This document shows, one piece after another, positions 10,501-20,639 of a stretch of 64,000 bases of DNA. Each line of letters opens with the position of its first letter. The stretch's first letter is position 1. A program made the position numbers and the translations under genes. The notes under the pieces were generated by a model. That model was not told the DNA's origin and ran no database searches. It was given only the letters and a program-made list of their open reading frames with translations. The stretch is taken from assembly GCF_027595985.1 (NCBI RefSeq), contig NC_073303.1:378564034-378628033 (forward strand). Direction: 5' to 3'. This stretch comes from Sorex araneus. Its lineage: Eukaryota > Chordata > Mammalia > Eulipotyphla > Soricidae.

Positions 10501-11198
10501 TTTTCCTAGTGAGAAGTTATTCCTTGCTTTTTTTGATGCCAATTTTAAGGTACTTAAGGCTGAAAACTAGGGTTATCTCAGCCTCCGTCTGCTAAGGCTT
10601 CACGGATGTCGCGGCTCTTCAGGAGAGCACCCGAGGCCTGGGGAGGCTGCCTGAGCTCGCCGGGCCTCCTGCTGCCTTGCTCACAGGACTCTCCTCTTGA
10701 TTTCTTGACGGACGTTTTGCCAGGTCATCACAGACCCGAGCCGTGGCCTGGCTTCATGACACAGGCTCCCGGCTGGAGGGCAAAAGGAGACCCAAAGTGG
10801 CCTTTGAAAAACCGCCATTGCATATTCTTTGTCATTTGGTATATTTCATTTTTCGCTAATTATATTCACTTAATGACTTGGAGAAAAATAATTCTTTTAA
10901 CAAATAGGCCCTTTTTCTCTAACTCTATCTGTGTGTAATGAGAAAAGGGTAAAATAAAATTTCTCTTCCAATTTGTTCTATTTTTATCAAATGCTAATTG
11001 ACAAAGACATGATTTGCATATTTTAGAAGACTGTTAAGTGAATTAGCTAATGATTAAGTACTTTTGAGTTTAAAAGCTAAATAATATTAGTAGGAAGGGG
11101 AAAGCATTTCAACAATTCTGCATTTCATATTGTCAAGCAAGTAGAAAGACGGCAGCTGAAATATCACAGAGATCATGTTAGAATTGGGCATAATATTG
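10501..11198. other. Mostly AT-rich DNA, possible non-coding conserved block
   Basis: The part from 10805 to 11180 is repeat-free and AT-rich and carries an octamer motif, ATTTGCAT, at 11012-11019 plus several TAAT cores. No coding frame is credible. Confidence 0.35.
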
Positions 11199-11360
11199 GG
11201 GCAGGGCAATAGCCCAGCGTGAAGGGCACATGCCTTGCATGCAGGTGACCCGCGTGCAGTGCCCGGCACCCCATATCTTCCCCCAAGCCCTCCAGGAGTG
11301 ATCACTGAGCACAGAGCCAGGAATAAGCCCTGAGCAACTGCTGGGTGAGCCCCCCCCCCA
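11199..11360 (+). mobile_element. SINE form A, diverged
   Basis: It follows form A order: 'ggggcagggcaatagcccag', 'gccttgcatgcaggtgaccc', 'ctgagcacagagccaggaat' and 'caactgctgggtgagc', followed by a C run. Confidence 0.8.
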
Positions 11361-11370
11361 TAAAAAGAAA

Positions 11371-11756
11371 TAAGAAAAGAGGTGAGAATAATGATAGTGT
11401 CAGGAAGTGTTGCTAATAGTCTCACGTTGTTTAAGGGCCTAGATCAATGAAGTCTTTATGGTCAATAATCAATAAGTGAGCTCCTTGACCATCAAGAAAA
11501 ATTTCATTCCATTTATCTACCCCTGTGTACAAACAGTGACTAGATGTTCCAGCCACATTACACTGGATCAATAAATTCTTCTTGCGTGAAGAAAGGGAAC
11601 AGTTAGTGGGTCAGGGATGGTGCTGGAAACCCCAGCAAGGGTGCTTGGAAAACGGAGTGTCACCCGGTCCCCGATATGCCCCACGTCCCCCCTCGGGCAC
11701 TCTTGTCTTCTCAAGCACAGGCCTGGGCTGCTTCTTTCTTTGTGTTCCCTAAAGAC
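11371..11756. other. Unassigned stretch
   Basis: I see no gene, exon or recognised repeat between the two SINEs. Confidence 0.4.
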
Positions 11757-11967
11757 AAACTGCACAGCAGAGGGGCTGGAGCGATAGCACAGCGGGTAGG
11801 GCGTTTGCCTTGCATGCGGCCGACCCAGGTTCGATTCCCAGCATCCCATATGGTCCCCTGAGCACTGCCAGGGGTAATTCCTGAGTGCAGAGCCAGGAGT
11901 AACCCCTGTGCATTGCCAGGTGTGACCCAAAAAGCAAAAAAAAAAAAAAAAAAACTGCACAGCAGAG
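11757..11967 (+). mobile_element. SINE form A inserted into SINE form B, with target-site duplication
   Basis: A near-consensus form A copy (11773-11953, A tail 11936-11954) is flanked by actgcacagcagag at 11759-11772 and 11954-11967. The target was the start of a 5'-truncated form B element, whose body continues directly after the second copy of the repeat. Confidence 0.93.
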
Positions 11968-12100
11968 CCTGGCAAGCTACCCGTGGGGTATTCAATATGC
12001 CAAAAACAGTTGCAACAAGTCTCACAATGAAGACGTTACTGGTGCCCGCTCGAGCAAATCGATGAGCAATGGGATGACAGTGACAGTGACAGTGAAAGAC
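11759..12100 (+). mobile_element. SINE form B, 5'-truncated, carrying a nested form A
   Basis: After the nested copy the form B body runs 'gcctggcaagctacccgtgg', 'caatatgccaaaaacagttg', 'acaatgaagacgttactggt' and 'gctcgagcaaatcgatgagc', ending in a GACAGT repeat tail (about 12075-12098). Confidence 0.9.
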
Positions 12101-13086
12101 TAACTGAAACAGGTAGGGCCTGCGGGATGGGAGGGGCACAGAGTCAGGCTCCCGGGCTCCCCCGAGGAGGACTCCTGAGCATCTGTTTGTCTGCAGGTGC
12201 CCCCTGCACTGTGCTCGCCTCTTCCTCTTAGGTCAGCAGTTTAGTGACCCTCAAAGGGGAGGAAGGAGAGGAAGGAGTGATGAGGCCACGTCCTGCCTGG
12301 CTGAGACCGAAGCAGGCAGAGGGGAGGAGAGAGGAGCCCCCGGGAGCAGCCCACTGGGGTTTCCAAGTGGGACGTGACTTCCCACCAGAAAGGAGGCTGC
12401 GGCCCAAAGCCTCAAGGGGACCGAAGACCCCTGCTGGAAACATCGGCTCTCCAGGAGGGTCCAAGAAGAGGGCCCCTCTTTCCACTTCCCCTGCGTGGAC
12501 AAGGGATGCTGAGCTTGGAGAAGTGGGGAGCAAGTTCCGTCTCGTGCCATTTCACAGCACTGGAATGGGCGCAGCGCCAGCTGAGAGGTGGATGGCGCAG
12601 CCGGAGGGAGAGGCCCGGCTCCCCGCGTCTCGCTAGGCAACCAGGCCCCAAAGAGAAACTAGATGAAAAGTTTCAATTCCTCCAACTCAAGAGCTCCCCT
12701 ATAAAAAAAAAAAAAATGACCTTTTTGTGAGTGGAACAACTTTCTCCTAGCATCCTTGGGCTAATCACGAAAAGAGTAAGTGGGTTTGAAACATGTGCTT
12801 GCATTTACGGACACACATGCACATGTGTGTACACGGGAACACACAACACACACACACGCATGCGCACGTGCACTTTTCAGGCACTACAGGCTGGTAGAAT
12901 ACAAAGGAAATCATCTCCTACCCCTCTAGTTTCCTCAGAAACAACAAATTTTCAAAGAAGCGTCGGACTGTTCAAGAGCAGAGTAAGGAGAGATTCGCTG
13001 AGACGCGCCCACCTCCGAGAGAGACTAAGAAGCCGAGTAACTTACAGTCTCATGACACAGTTTTTAGGCAGTGGAATCCCCTCGCT
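12101..13086. other. Unassigned stretch
   Basis: Overlapping frames of about 100 to 130 codons occur on both strands without domains. A CA/TG-rich patch lies at 12811-12870 and an A run at 12702-12716. Confidence 0.4.
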
Positions 13087-13255
13087 GTGGGGCCGGAGGG
13101 ACAGCACAGCAGGTAGAGCACTTGTTTTGCACAGTCAGCCGGGGTTTGATCCCCAGCACCCAACATGGTCCCCCGAGCTCCGCCAGGAGTGACTCTTGAG
13201 CACAGAGCCAGAAGTGAACCCAGAGAACCTCCCGGTGTGACAGAGCAAGCAAACA
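13087..13255 (+). mobile_element. SINE form A
   Basis: The copy has the head 'ggggccggagggacagcaca', box B 'ggggtttgatccccagcacc' and body 'gagcacagagccagaagtga'. It is moderately diverged and lacks a clear A tail. Confidence 0.85.
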
Positions 13256-15029
13256 ACCCTACACAGGAGCAGACTGTGGAGAGAAAGAGAAGGCTGGTGA
13301 GAAGGGAGACGCAGTAAGACACAGGCTTGAGTTCCACCTTCTCCTCCACACAAGACGACAGGATTCCGCCTGCCCTGTCACTGTGGAGAGTTAGCCCTGT
13401 GGAGAGACTCATGGAAAGAGATCTCAAAGGTGACCTTGGTTCTGCCTTCACCTCCCTCCCATGGAGTTAATCTTTCAACTGAAGGAATATTTCAGTGTTG
13501 CAATTTTTCTTCCCTTAAAAAACCAAAAGAGAAAGAGGCTATCTGCATGTGAATTTGTTTTTTAAAATATTTTATTAATGCCAGGTGACTTGCTAGATGC
13601 AGATACCTGAAAGGGAAACTCTCCTATGAGAGCAAATACTTATTCCAAACATCTATGACTCACATGTATAATTTATTGCACTAGAGTAAACAAAAAATAT
13701 CTAAGCCTTTTGAATTTTAATACACTTTAATGGCCTCTTTATATTCTTCTTTATACTTACATAATGTAATAAACTACCCACCTGATTGAAATTCTTTCAT
13801 TGCCTAGTTAGAGATGGAATTTGCAAGCAGACCAACTGGATGGAATAATAGCAGCTGTTGTAAATTCAAATGCATCTTAATAAGAAAAGACAAACTTCTC
13901 ACTGGAGGGCTAGGGCTCGTCCACCCAGAGTGCCTCAGGGCTGGCGTTTCAGTACCTGCCCACCCTGTTCAGAAACAAAACCAGTGTCCGTGACTCCATC
14001 TGTGCAGAGGAGACATTTGCCATGTGTCTTGGTTGGGAATCCTGTCATTCGTAAACTCGGGTCAGTCCAAATACCAAGCCCCCAGACAGTTGGCGTGGAG
14101 CCAGTCCCGAATCAGGCAGGCCTGAGTCCGGACTCTCGTCACGGGAGCCTCTTCCTCCCCTCCGTGACGTGGGGGACGGCTGAGAGCAAGCCGGGCAGCA
14201 GGGGGCAGAGGAGCTTCTGCTGCTAGACCCCAGGGCCGAGTGGAGAGTTTGGTTCCAATAATAGGAAAGGATCTTGAGGCCTCTGAAGGGCTCGTGGCAG
14301 CGTCTCCTGGAACCGGGAGAGGCGAGTCTGACACCCTGGGAGACGGTTTTAAGAAGATGCTGAGGGCTCCCGCTGCCTCTCTGGCAGCTCGAGGACTCCC
14401 CGGGACTGTCTGAGCCGGGCTAGGCTCCCCCATGCCCTGGCTGGGCGCACCTCGTCCCCCCGCCTCCTGTCAAGTGCTCGCAGGGCAGACACGCCATGAA
14501 AACAGCCACGGGGGCAGAAGTGCACGCCTTCCTCTCCCCTGGGGAACCCTCAATGCACCGGGCGGGGGGAACGCAGCAGAGGAAACTGAGGCCAGTGGAG
14601 AGTGTTTCCGGGGCACCGAGTCCCCCGCTGCCCAGCCGAAGGACCCTCACTCCCGTTCATGCACTGGCCACACTGCCCCGGGTGCCCGGAGCCCGGGGTC
14701 CTGGACAAGCGGGTGACGAGCGGTGACCGCCCAGCGGCCTGGGTCCTGCCCCCGCCCTGGGCATCGACTTCAAAGGGCGAGGGGAGAGAGCCCGGAGCAG
14801 CCCCTCGGACCGCGGAGAGTCCTGAGTCCTGCTGCTCCCGCTGCGGGCACCGAGCGTGCAGGGGCGCGAGGCTCTCACCAGTCGGGCTGCTGCTCGCGCC
14901 CCGGGGCGGGCAACAGGAGGGGGAAATGTAGGGGGCGCAGAGGAGGTGCCCGAGGTTGCATTTGTGGGCGGTGAAGTGTGGGTGCAAGTGGACTCTGCAC
15001 GGAGGCTTCCGAGCACCCCTGAGTCCCAC
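13256..15029. other. Unassigned DNA, AT-rich then GC-rich
   Basis: 13490-13870 is AT-rich and repeat-free. 13900-15029 is GC-rich with overlapping frames on both strands and no domain. I can support no exon. Confidence 0.4.
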
Positions 15030-15945
15030 AGGCCAGCCTCGGTACCCCAGCACCCTCACGACCCCCTCGTACCCCAGCACCCTCACGCCCCCCCTAGCAC
15101 CCCAGCACCCTCACGGCCCCCCCTCCACACCCTAACACCCTCACGGCCCCCTCGTACCCCAGCACCCTCACGGCCCCCTCGCACCCCAGCACCCTCACAC
15201 CCCCCCTCGCACCCCAGCACCCTCACGGCCCCCCCTCCACACCCCAACACCCTCACGCCCCCCCTCGCACCCCAGCACCCTCACGGCCCCCCCTCCACAC
15301 CCTAACACCCTCACGGCCCCCTCGTACCCCAGCACCCTCACGGCCCCCTCGCACCCCAGCACCCTCACACCCCCCCTCGCACCCCAGCACCCTCACGGCC
15401 CCCCCTCCACACCCTAACACCCTCACGGCCCCCTCGTACCCCAGCACCCTCACGGCCCCCTCGCACCCCAGCACCCTCACACCCCCCCTCGCACCCCAGC
15501 ACCCTCACGGCCCCCCCTCCACACCCCAACACCCTCACGCCCCCCTCGCACCCCAGCACCCTCACACCCCCCCTCGCACCCCAACACCCTCACGCCCCCC
15601 TCATACCCCAGCACCCTCACAGCCCCCCTCGTACCCCAGCACCCTACGGCCCCCTCTCCACACCCCAACACCCTCATAGCCCCTCTCCACACCCCAGCAC
15701 CCTCATAGCGCCCCTCGTACCCCAGCACCCTACGGCCCCCTCTCCACACCCCAACACCCTCATAGCCCCTCTCCACACCCCAGCACCCTCATAGCGCCCC
15801 TCGTACCCCAGCACCCTACGGCCCCCTCTCCACACCCCAACACCCTCATAGCCCCTCTCCACACCCCAACACCCTCATAGCGCCCCTCGTACCCCAGCAC
15901 CCTCACAGCCCCCTCTCACCCCAGCACCCTCACAGCTGGCCCCCT
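15030..15945. repeat. C-rich minisatellite, about 28-bp monomer with higher-order blocks
   Basis: The monomer is a variant of 'ccccagcaccctcacggccc' plus a short linker. Marker variants recur at 15131, 15301 and 15413 (spacings 170 and 112 bp, close to six and four monomers). In the right part a marker recurs at 15641, 15727 and 15813, exactly 86 bp apart, or three monomers. Minus-strand frames reading 'GAVRVLGYEG' are products of the repeat. Confidence 0.95.
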
Positions 15946-16379
15946 GCTCTGAGCCCCCATCCTCGTGCCCCCCCCTCTGGCCCCTCCTGTCCTGTGGAAG
16001 GGGAGGGTGTGGGGGAGGGGCAGTGCTGGCCCGACCCTGACCTGACCCTGACCCCGCCCCAGCCCCGGGGGCTGCTCCGTCACACACAGAAGCGGGAGCT
16101 GCTGGCCCTGCCAGGGCCTCCTCTGTGGCAGCAGGACCTGGGGACCAGCCGTGAGGGGGGCAGACGCGCCCAGACCCCGGCCCCGCCCCTCTGTCTGGCC
16201 CTGGGTTTGACTGAGCTTAGGGGGCTCCGGTCAGACTAGAGGTGGTGGAAGATTCTAGAGGGTGGGAAGAGGCCTCCCCGGGGCCCTTTGCTACAGGGAG
16301 GGTGTGGCTCGCGCCTGCCCCCAGCTCAGCATGTCCTCTGGGGCTGGGGACAAGTGCAGAGCCGGGCTGTGCTCCTCAC
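15946..16379. other. GC-rich spacer between minisatellites
   Basis: Unique GC-rich sequence with a short CCTGAC-type run near 16033-16052. No gene is seen. Confidence 0.4.
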
Positions 16380-17190
16380 GGCAGGCACGGGTCCGAGGCC
16401 GACAGCGGGTCCTGAGCCTGATGCTGGGTCCCGAGGCAGATACGGAGCCCCTGAGGCTAGTCCGGGGTCCCAGTGATGATGCAAGTTCCCTGGGGACGGT
16501 GCAGGGTCCCCGAGGCTGATGCAGGCCCCGTGAGTCTCATGCAGAGTCCCCTGAGCTGGTGCAGGGCCCTCAAGGCTGACACGGTGTCCCCAAGGCTGGT
16601 ACAGGGTCCCCAAGGCTGACACAGGGTAACCAAGGCTGGTACAGGGTCCTTGAGGCTGATACAGGGTCCCCAAGGCTGGTACAGGGTCCCTGAGGCTGAC
16701 ACAGGGTCCCCGAGGCTGGTACAGGGTCCCCGAGGCTGACACAGGGTCCCCAAGGCTGGTACAGGGTCCCTGAGGCTGACACAGGGTCCCCAAGGCTGGT
16801 ACAGGGTCCCTGAGGCTGATACAGGGTCCCCAAGGCTGGTACAGGGTCCCCAAGGCTGACACAGGGTCCCCAAGGCTGGTACAGGGTCCCTGAGGCTGAT
16901 ACAGGGTCCCCAAGGCTGGTACAGGGTCCCTGAGGCTGACACAGGGTCCCCAAGGCTGGTACAGGGTCCCTGAGGCTGATACAGGGTCCCCGAGGCTGGT
17001 ACAGGGTCCCCGAGGCTGACACAGGGTCCCCAAGGCTGGTGCAGGGTCCCTGAGGCTGACACGGTGTCCCTGAGGCTGGTACAGGGTCCCTGAGGCTGGT
17101 ACAGGGTCCCCGAGGCTGATACAGGGTCCCCAAGGCTGGTACAGGGTCCCCGAGGCTGACACGGTGTCCCTGAGGCTGGTAGAGGGCCCC
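16380..17190. repeat. Minisatellite with exact 20-bp monomer in 40-bp dimers
   Basis: From about 16580 the sequence alternates 'ggctggtacagggtccccaa' and 'ggctgacacagggtccccaa' with little length variation, so every 60 bases hold three monomers. 16380-16580 is a decayed version. All three minus frames stay open through the array (397, 305 and 207 codons). Because 20 is not a multiple of 3, each frame yields the same 20-residue cycle. Confidence 0.97.
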
Positions 17191-17530
17191 CAAGCCCCGG
17201 GAGAGCCTGCTCTGGGTGCCATACCCACGTGCTGCTGTCCAAGGTCACCACCCTGATTGTCCGTGACCTCTGCGCACCCAAGGGGCACGGCCCAGCACAG
17301 AGCCAGCCCGTGTCCCCTCCCAGGAACCGCGTGTGCGGAAGGCTGACATTTGGGAAGGAACAAAATAGCACCAATGTAGGAGGCTGTGAGGGAAGGGCTG
17401 GCGGGGCGCCAGGAGCAGGAGGCGCGGCTCCACGGAGGGAGACTCTTCCGAAGGGTGACGAGCACTCCTGTCAGGAGCCCGCACCAGCCAGGGGTAACCG
17501 GACCTTCCTGGGAGAACAAACAGGCTGTGG
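17191..17530. other. Spacer between minisatellites
   Basis: Unique GC-rich sequence of about 340 bp. No gene is seen. Confidence 0.4.
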
Positions 17531-18139
17531 CCTCAGCCGTCAGTCTGGATTTCTCTCCCCACAGCCTCAGCCATCAGGCTGGATTCCTCTCCCCCTCGCC
17601 TCAGCCATCAGTCTGGGTTCCTCTCCCCATAGCCTCAGCCATCAGACTGGATTCCTCTCCCCACGGCCTCAGCCTTCAAGCTGGATTCCTCTCCCCCTGG
17701 CCTCAGCCATCGGTCTGGATTCCTCTCCCCACAGCCTCAGCCATCAGTCTGGATTCCTCTCCCCACGGCCTCAGCCATCAGACTGGGTTCCTCTCCCCAC
17801 AGCCTCAGCCATCAGACTGGGTTCCTCTCCCCACGGCCTCAGCCATCAGTCTGGGTTCCTCTCCCCATAGCCTCAGCCATCAGACTGGATTCCTCTCCCC
17901 ACGGCCTCAGCCTTCAAGCTGGATTCCTCTCCCCCTGGCCTCAGCCATCAGACTGGGTTCCTCTCCCCCTAGCCTCAGCCATCAGGCTGGATTCCTCTCC
18001 CCACAGCCTCAGCCATCAGTCTGGATTCCTCTCCCCACGGCCTCAGCCATCAGACTGGGTTCCTCTCCCCACAGCCTCAGCCATCAGACTGGGTTCCTCT
18101 CTCCCTAGCCTCAGCCATCAGTCTGGATTCCTCTCCCCA
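17531..18139. repeat. 34-bp minisatellite, about 18 copies
   Basis: The unit begins 'cctcagccatcagtctggat' and ends 'tcctctccccacgg'. The first two starts are 17531 and 17565. Variants alternate cagtctggat, cagactgggt and caagctggat. Plus-strand frames of 213 and 240 codons are repeat translations. Confidence 0.96.
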
Positions 18140-18257
18140 AATCCAAGAACAACTCAGAGGCCGGCCCCGTGGAGCCGGGCAAATGCTGAAAGGAGCCTCC
18201 CTCGGGGGCGGCCGGCTCTGGTGGGTGAGGATTGCCCGTGGGCGCCTGTCGGAACAC

Positions 18258-18495
18258 AGTTATGAACATTCTAGGTTTCACATTGGTATGTCCATTCTCC
18301 TCTGCCACAAAGTGTTTAGGTTTATCTGGTAACACCCATCCCAGTGCTCCTGGAGCACTCCACTCCTCTGTGTTTGTTGGGATGTAGCTCTAAACATCCT
18401 AGGACAACATCGGTATGTCCTGTCCCCTTGCCACAGTGAGCTTAGGTTTATCACAGTGCTCCCGGAGCACTTCCATTCCTCTGCGTTTATCTGTA
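18258..18495. repeat. Imperfect tandem duplication, two copies of about 110-130 bp
   Basis: 18262-18378 and 18390-18495 share, in order, 'aacat.ctagg', 'ggtatgtcc', 'gccacag/a', 'ttaggtttatc', 'cagtgctcc.ggagcac' and 'ctctg.gttt'. The copies differ by substitutions and small indels, so the duplication is old. Confidence 0.75.
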
Positions 18496-18879
18496 AACTC
18501 CTCCCCATGCTCTCTTCCCCAGCCGGTCTATCACCTTCTCCCCCTAACCAGACTGTTAACTTGTAGGGTCAGATTCCTCAGAAATCTATGATTCTATATG
18601 TATGAGTGAAATACTGCCTTTCTCCTCTCCTTCTGTCTTTTGAATGGCTTAGTTTAAAGCAACGTCCTTGTTGTATAGACACAGGAAGACAGTCAATATT
18701 GTGCTTTATAACTTGGGATTTAATTGGCTTTGAATATTATTCACTCCCGGGCATCTGCTTTCTTGACTTAAGCCTCAGTTGCCCTTAGTTCCTAGCACCC
18801 CAAAAGCAGGGTCCCAACGAGGGACTGGAAGGACCCAGGGCAAACTGTGAGCTACCCTGGCATCGAAATGGGCCAGGCC

Positions 18880-19263
18880 AAATGTCCACGATTCTTAACT
18901 ATAAGTTAAGAGCTTGATCATGGACAAATGCTGTCATGATCCAAAGGTAACGACGAGACTAGGACCCTGCTAGGGATAGGAAAGACTGATCTGGCCTGAG
19001 CACTGTAGTCTGAGATCAAGCTGGCCCCAGGAGAGCAATTCTGTAAGCTTAATGTATCTCTTACTGTGTCCATACAAAACAACTAATATTATGAAGGTAT
19101 GCTTGTTGGACTAAGGAAAGGAGAAACACACCCATATTTGCCTTTAGGCCAGTCGTCTTGCTGGATAAGAATCTGTCCTGGAAGCAGCTTCCCCTGAGGG
19201 AAGGACCTTACCTCTGCTGATTGTATGATGCACCTATGTGTAAGCCCCAATCCCTCATGCCTG

Positions 19264-19298
<35 letters not shown>

Positions 19299-19690
19299 TT
19301 TTGGGTCACACCTGGCTATGCACAGGGGTTACTCCTGGCTCTGCATTCAGGAATTACTCCTGGCGGTGCTCAGGGGACCATATGGGACGCTGGGATTCGA
19401 ACCCGGGTCGGCTGCAAGTAAGGCAAACGCCCTACCCGCTGTGCTATCACTCCAGCCCCATCATGCCTGGGGATTTAACTAGGCTGTAAGAGGGGGGCTG
19501 GGGGGACCCAGAGCCAGAGCCAGGAGGAGAAGGAGAAGGACGAGAGATGGAGAAGGGGAATGAAGTAGCATGGGGGAGGGAGAATCCGAGGAGAAGGGAG
19601 ATGGGAGTGGAATAAACTGCAACTGAGACCACCCAGCCTGGCCCTCGTTCCTTCCTTGGCCTGCCCATCACCATCGACCTCCCCAGGCGG
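18880..19690 (+). mobile_element. Candidate solo LTR of an endogenous retrovirus, split by a SINE
   Basis: A repeat-free block ends with an AATAAA signal at 19612-19617, followed by 'ctgcaactgagaccaccca' and a T/C-rich segment. That order resembles an LTR R-U5 region. A purine-rich tract precedes it (19495-19610). I could not fix TG...CA ends or a target-site duplication, and no internal viral genes are present. It could instead be unique DNA with a poly(A) signal. Confidence 0.35.
19255..19476 (-). mobile_element. SINE form A with 16-bp target-site duplication
   Basis: A near-consensus minus-strand copy (19271-19460) with a long T run is flanked by tcatgcctggggattt at 19255-19270 and 19461-19476, perfect over 16 bp. 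It is a young insertion that splits the candidate LTR. Confidence 0.96.
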
Positions 19691-20308
19691 GGGAAGCGGC
19701 TTGAGACTACGGACCGCGGGCGGCGGGAGATAGAGAGCAGCTGCCCCTGTTGAGATTACACAGGCGCCCCTGGGTGGGGGCTCCGCCCTGACCGTGAGCC
19801 CTGGAACCATGCTGCCCGCACAGGTTCCAAAGGAACCGCAAACACGAGCCGTTTCCTGAGGGCGGGCTCTGGGGGAGGGGGCAGTCTTGGTGGGCTGGAG
19901 GGGGCTGAGCCCTGGGGTCCTCTTCATCGTCTCCGTGATAAGCGTTTCTGGGCGTGGCACGAGGGGCAAGGCCTGGCCGGGCCTGGTGGGAGACGCAGGT
20001 GAGTCACAGGGAGGATCGAGGGGCGGGAGTTCTGGCCCGGCTGCTTCCTGCCCGCAGCTGCTCTCGGCGGCCCGCGGTGAACTGACGGGGCTGCGTCCTG
20101 GCACCAGAAGCACAACACAGACCCCCGAGAGCGAGGAACGTCTCCCGGGAGCGTCAGCTCCGCGCTGGCACCTGCGGGGCCGTTCCCAGGACAAACTAGC
20201 TCGTGTGACACCCAGAGGCTCGAGCCAGCTGGGCAGTGTCCAGGGGCATGTCAGGGGTTTCCCGCCCTGTACCTCTGCAGGCTGCCGGGTGGGGGTCAAG
20301 ATCTCCCA
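19691..20308. other. GC-rich unassigned DNA
   Basis: Overlapping frames of up to 294 codons occur on opposite strands. None shows a domain or splice pattern I trust. Confidence 0.4.
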
Positions 20309-20456
20309 ACCGGGGGCACTTGCCGGGCACGTGGCCAACGCGGGTTCAAAACGCAGCACCCAATCTGGTCCCTAAGCACCACCAGGAGTGATCCCTGAGC
20401 ACAGAGCCAGGAGTCAGCCCTGAGCCCTGCCGGACGGGGCCCGAACACCGAACACT
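20309..20456 (+). mobile_element. SINE form A, diverged
   Basis: 'cacttgccgggcacgtggcc', 'gggttcaaaacgcagcaccc', 'caccaccaggagtgatccct' and 'gagcacagagccaggagtca' follow form A order. The head is partly lost and no A tail remains. Confidence 0.8.
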
Positions 20457-20639
20457 GACCTTGCAGTGCCAGGGCTGGCGGAGGCCACGCTCCCGGCTGC
20501 ACTCTGGGCGGCAGGAGCCTCGGGCCAGCAAATGGACATGCCCAGACACGGGTCCGTCCCCACTGCACCCTCCGAGGTGGGTGTCTGTCATCCGCAGTGA
20601 CCGCGGAGGGAGTAAGCCGGGGGCGAGGGGCCCGAGGTG

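Noticed and set aside
11773..11850. tRNA genes at the heads of SINEs (box A and box B present)
   Set aside because: The heads lack a proper cloverleaf with acceptor-stem pairing and continue into the SINE body and A tail, so they are SINE promoters.
11568..12139. Recurrent peptide 'GSHLAMHRGYSWLCTQEL' in many frames as a gene family
   Set aside because: It is the reverse-strand translation of form A SINEs and appears wherever a copy lies.
16023..16060. CCTGACC-type run as an interstitial telomere
   Set aside because: The units are CCTGAC/CCCTGA variants and not TTAGGG/CCCTAA. Only a few copies are present.
17531..18139. Regular repeats resembling a CRISPR array
   Set aside because: Units are contiguous, with no unique spacers, in a mammalian genome. 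It is a minisatellite.
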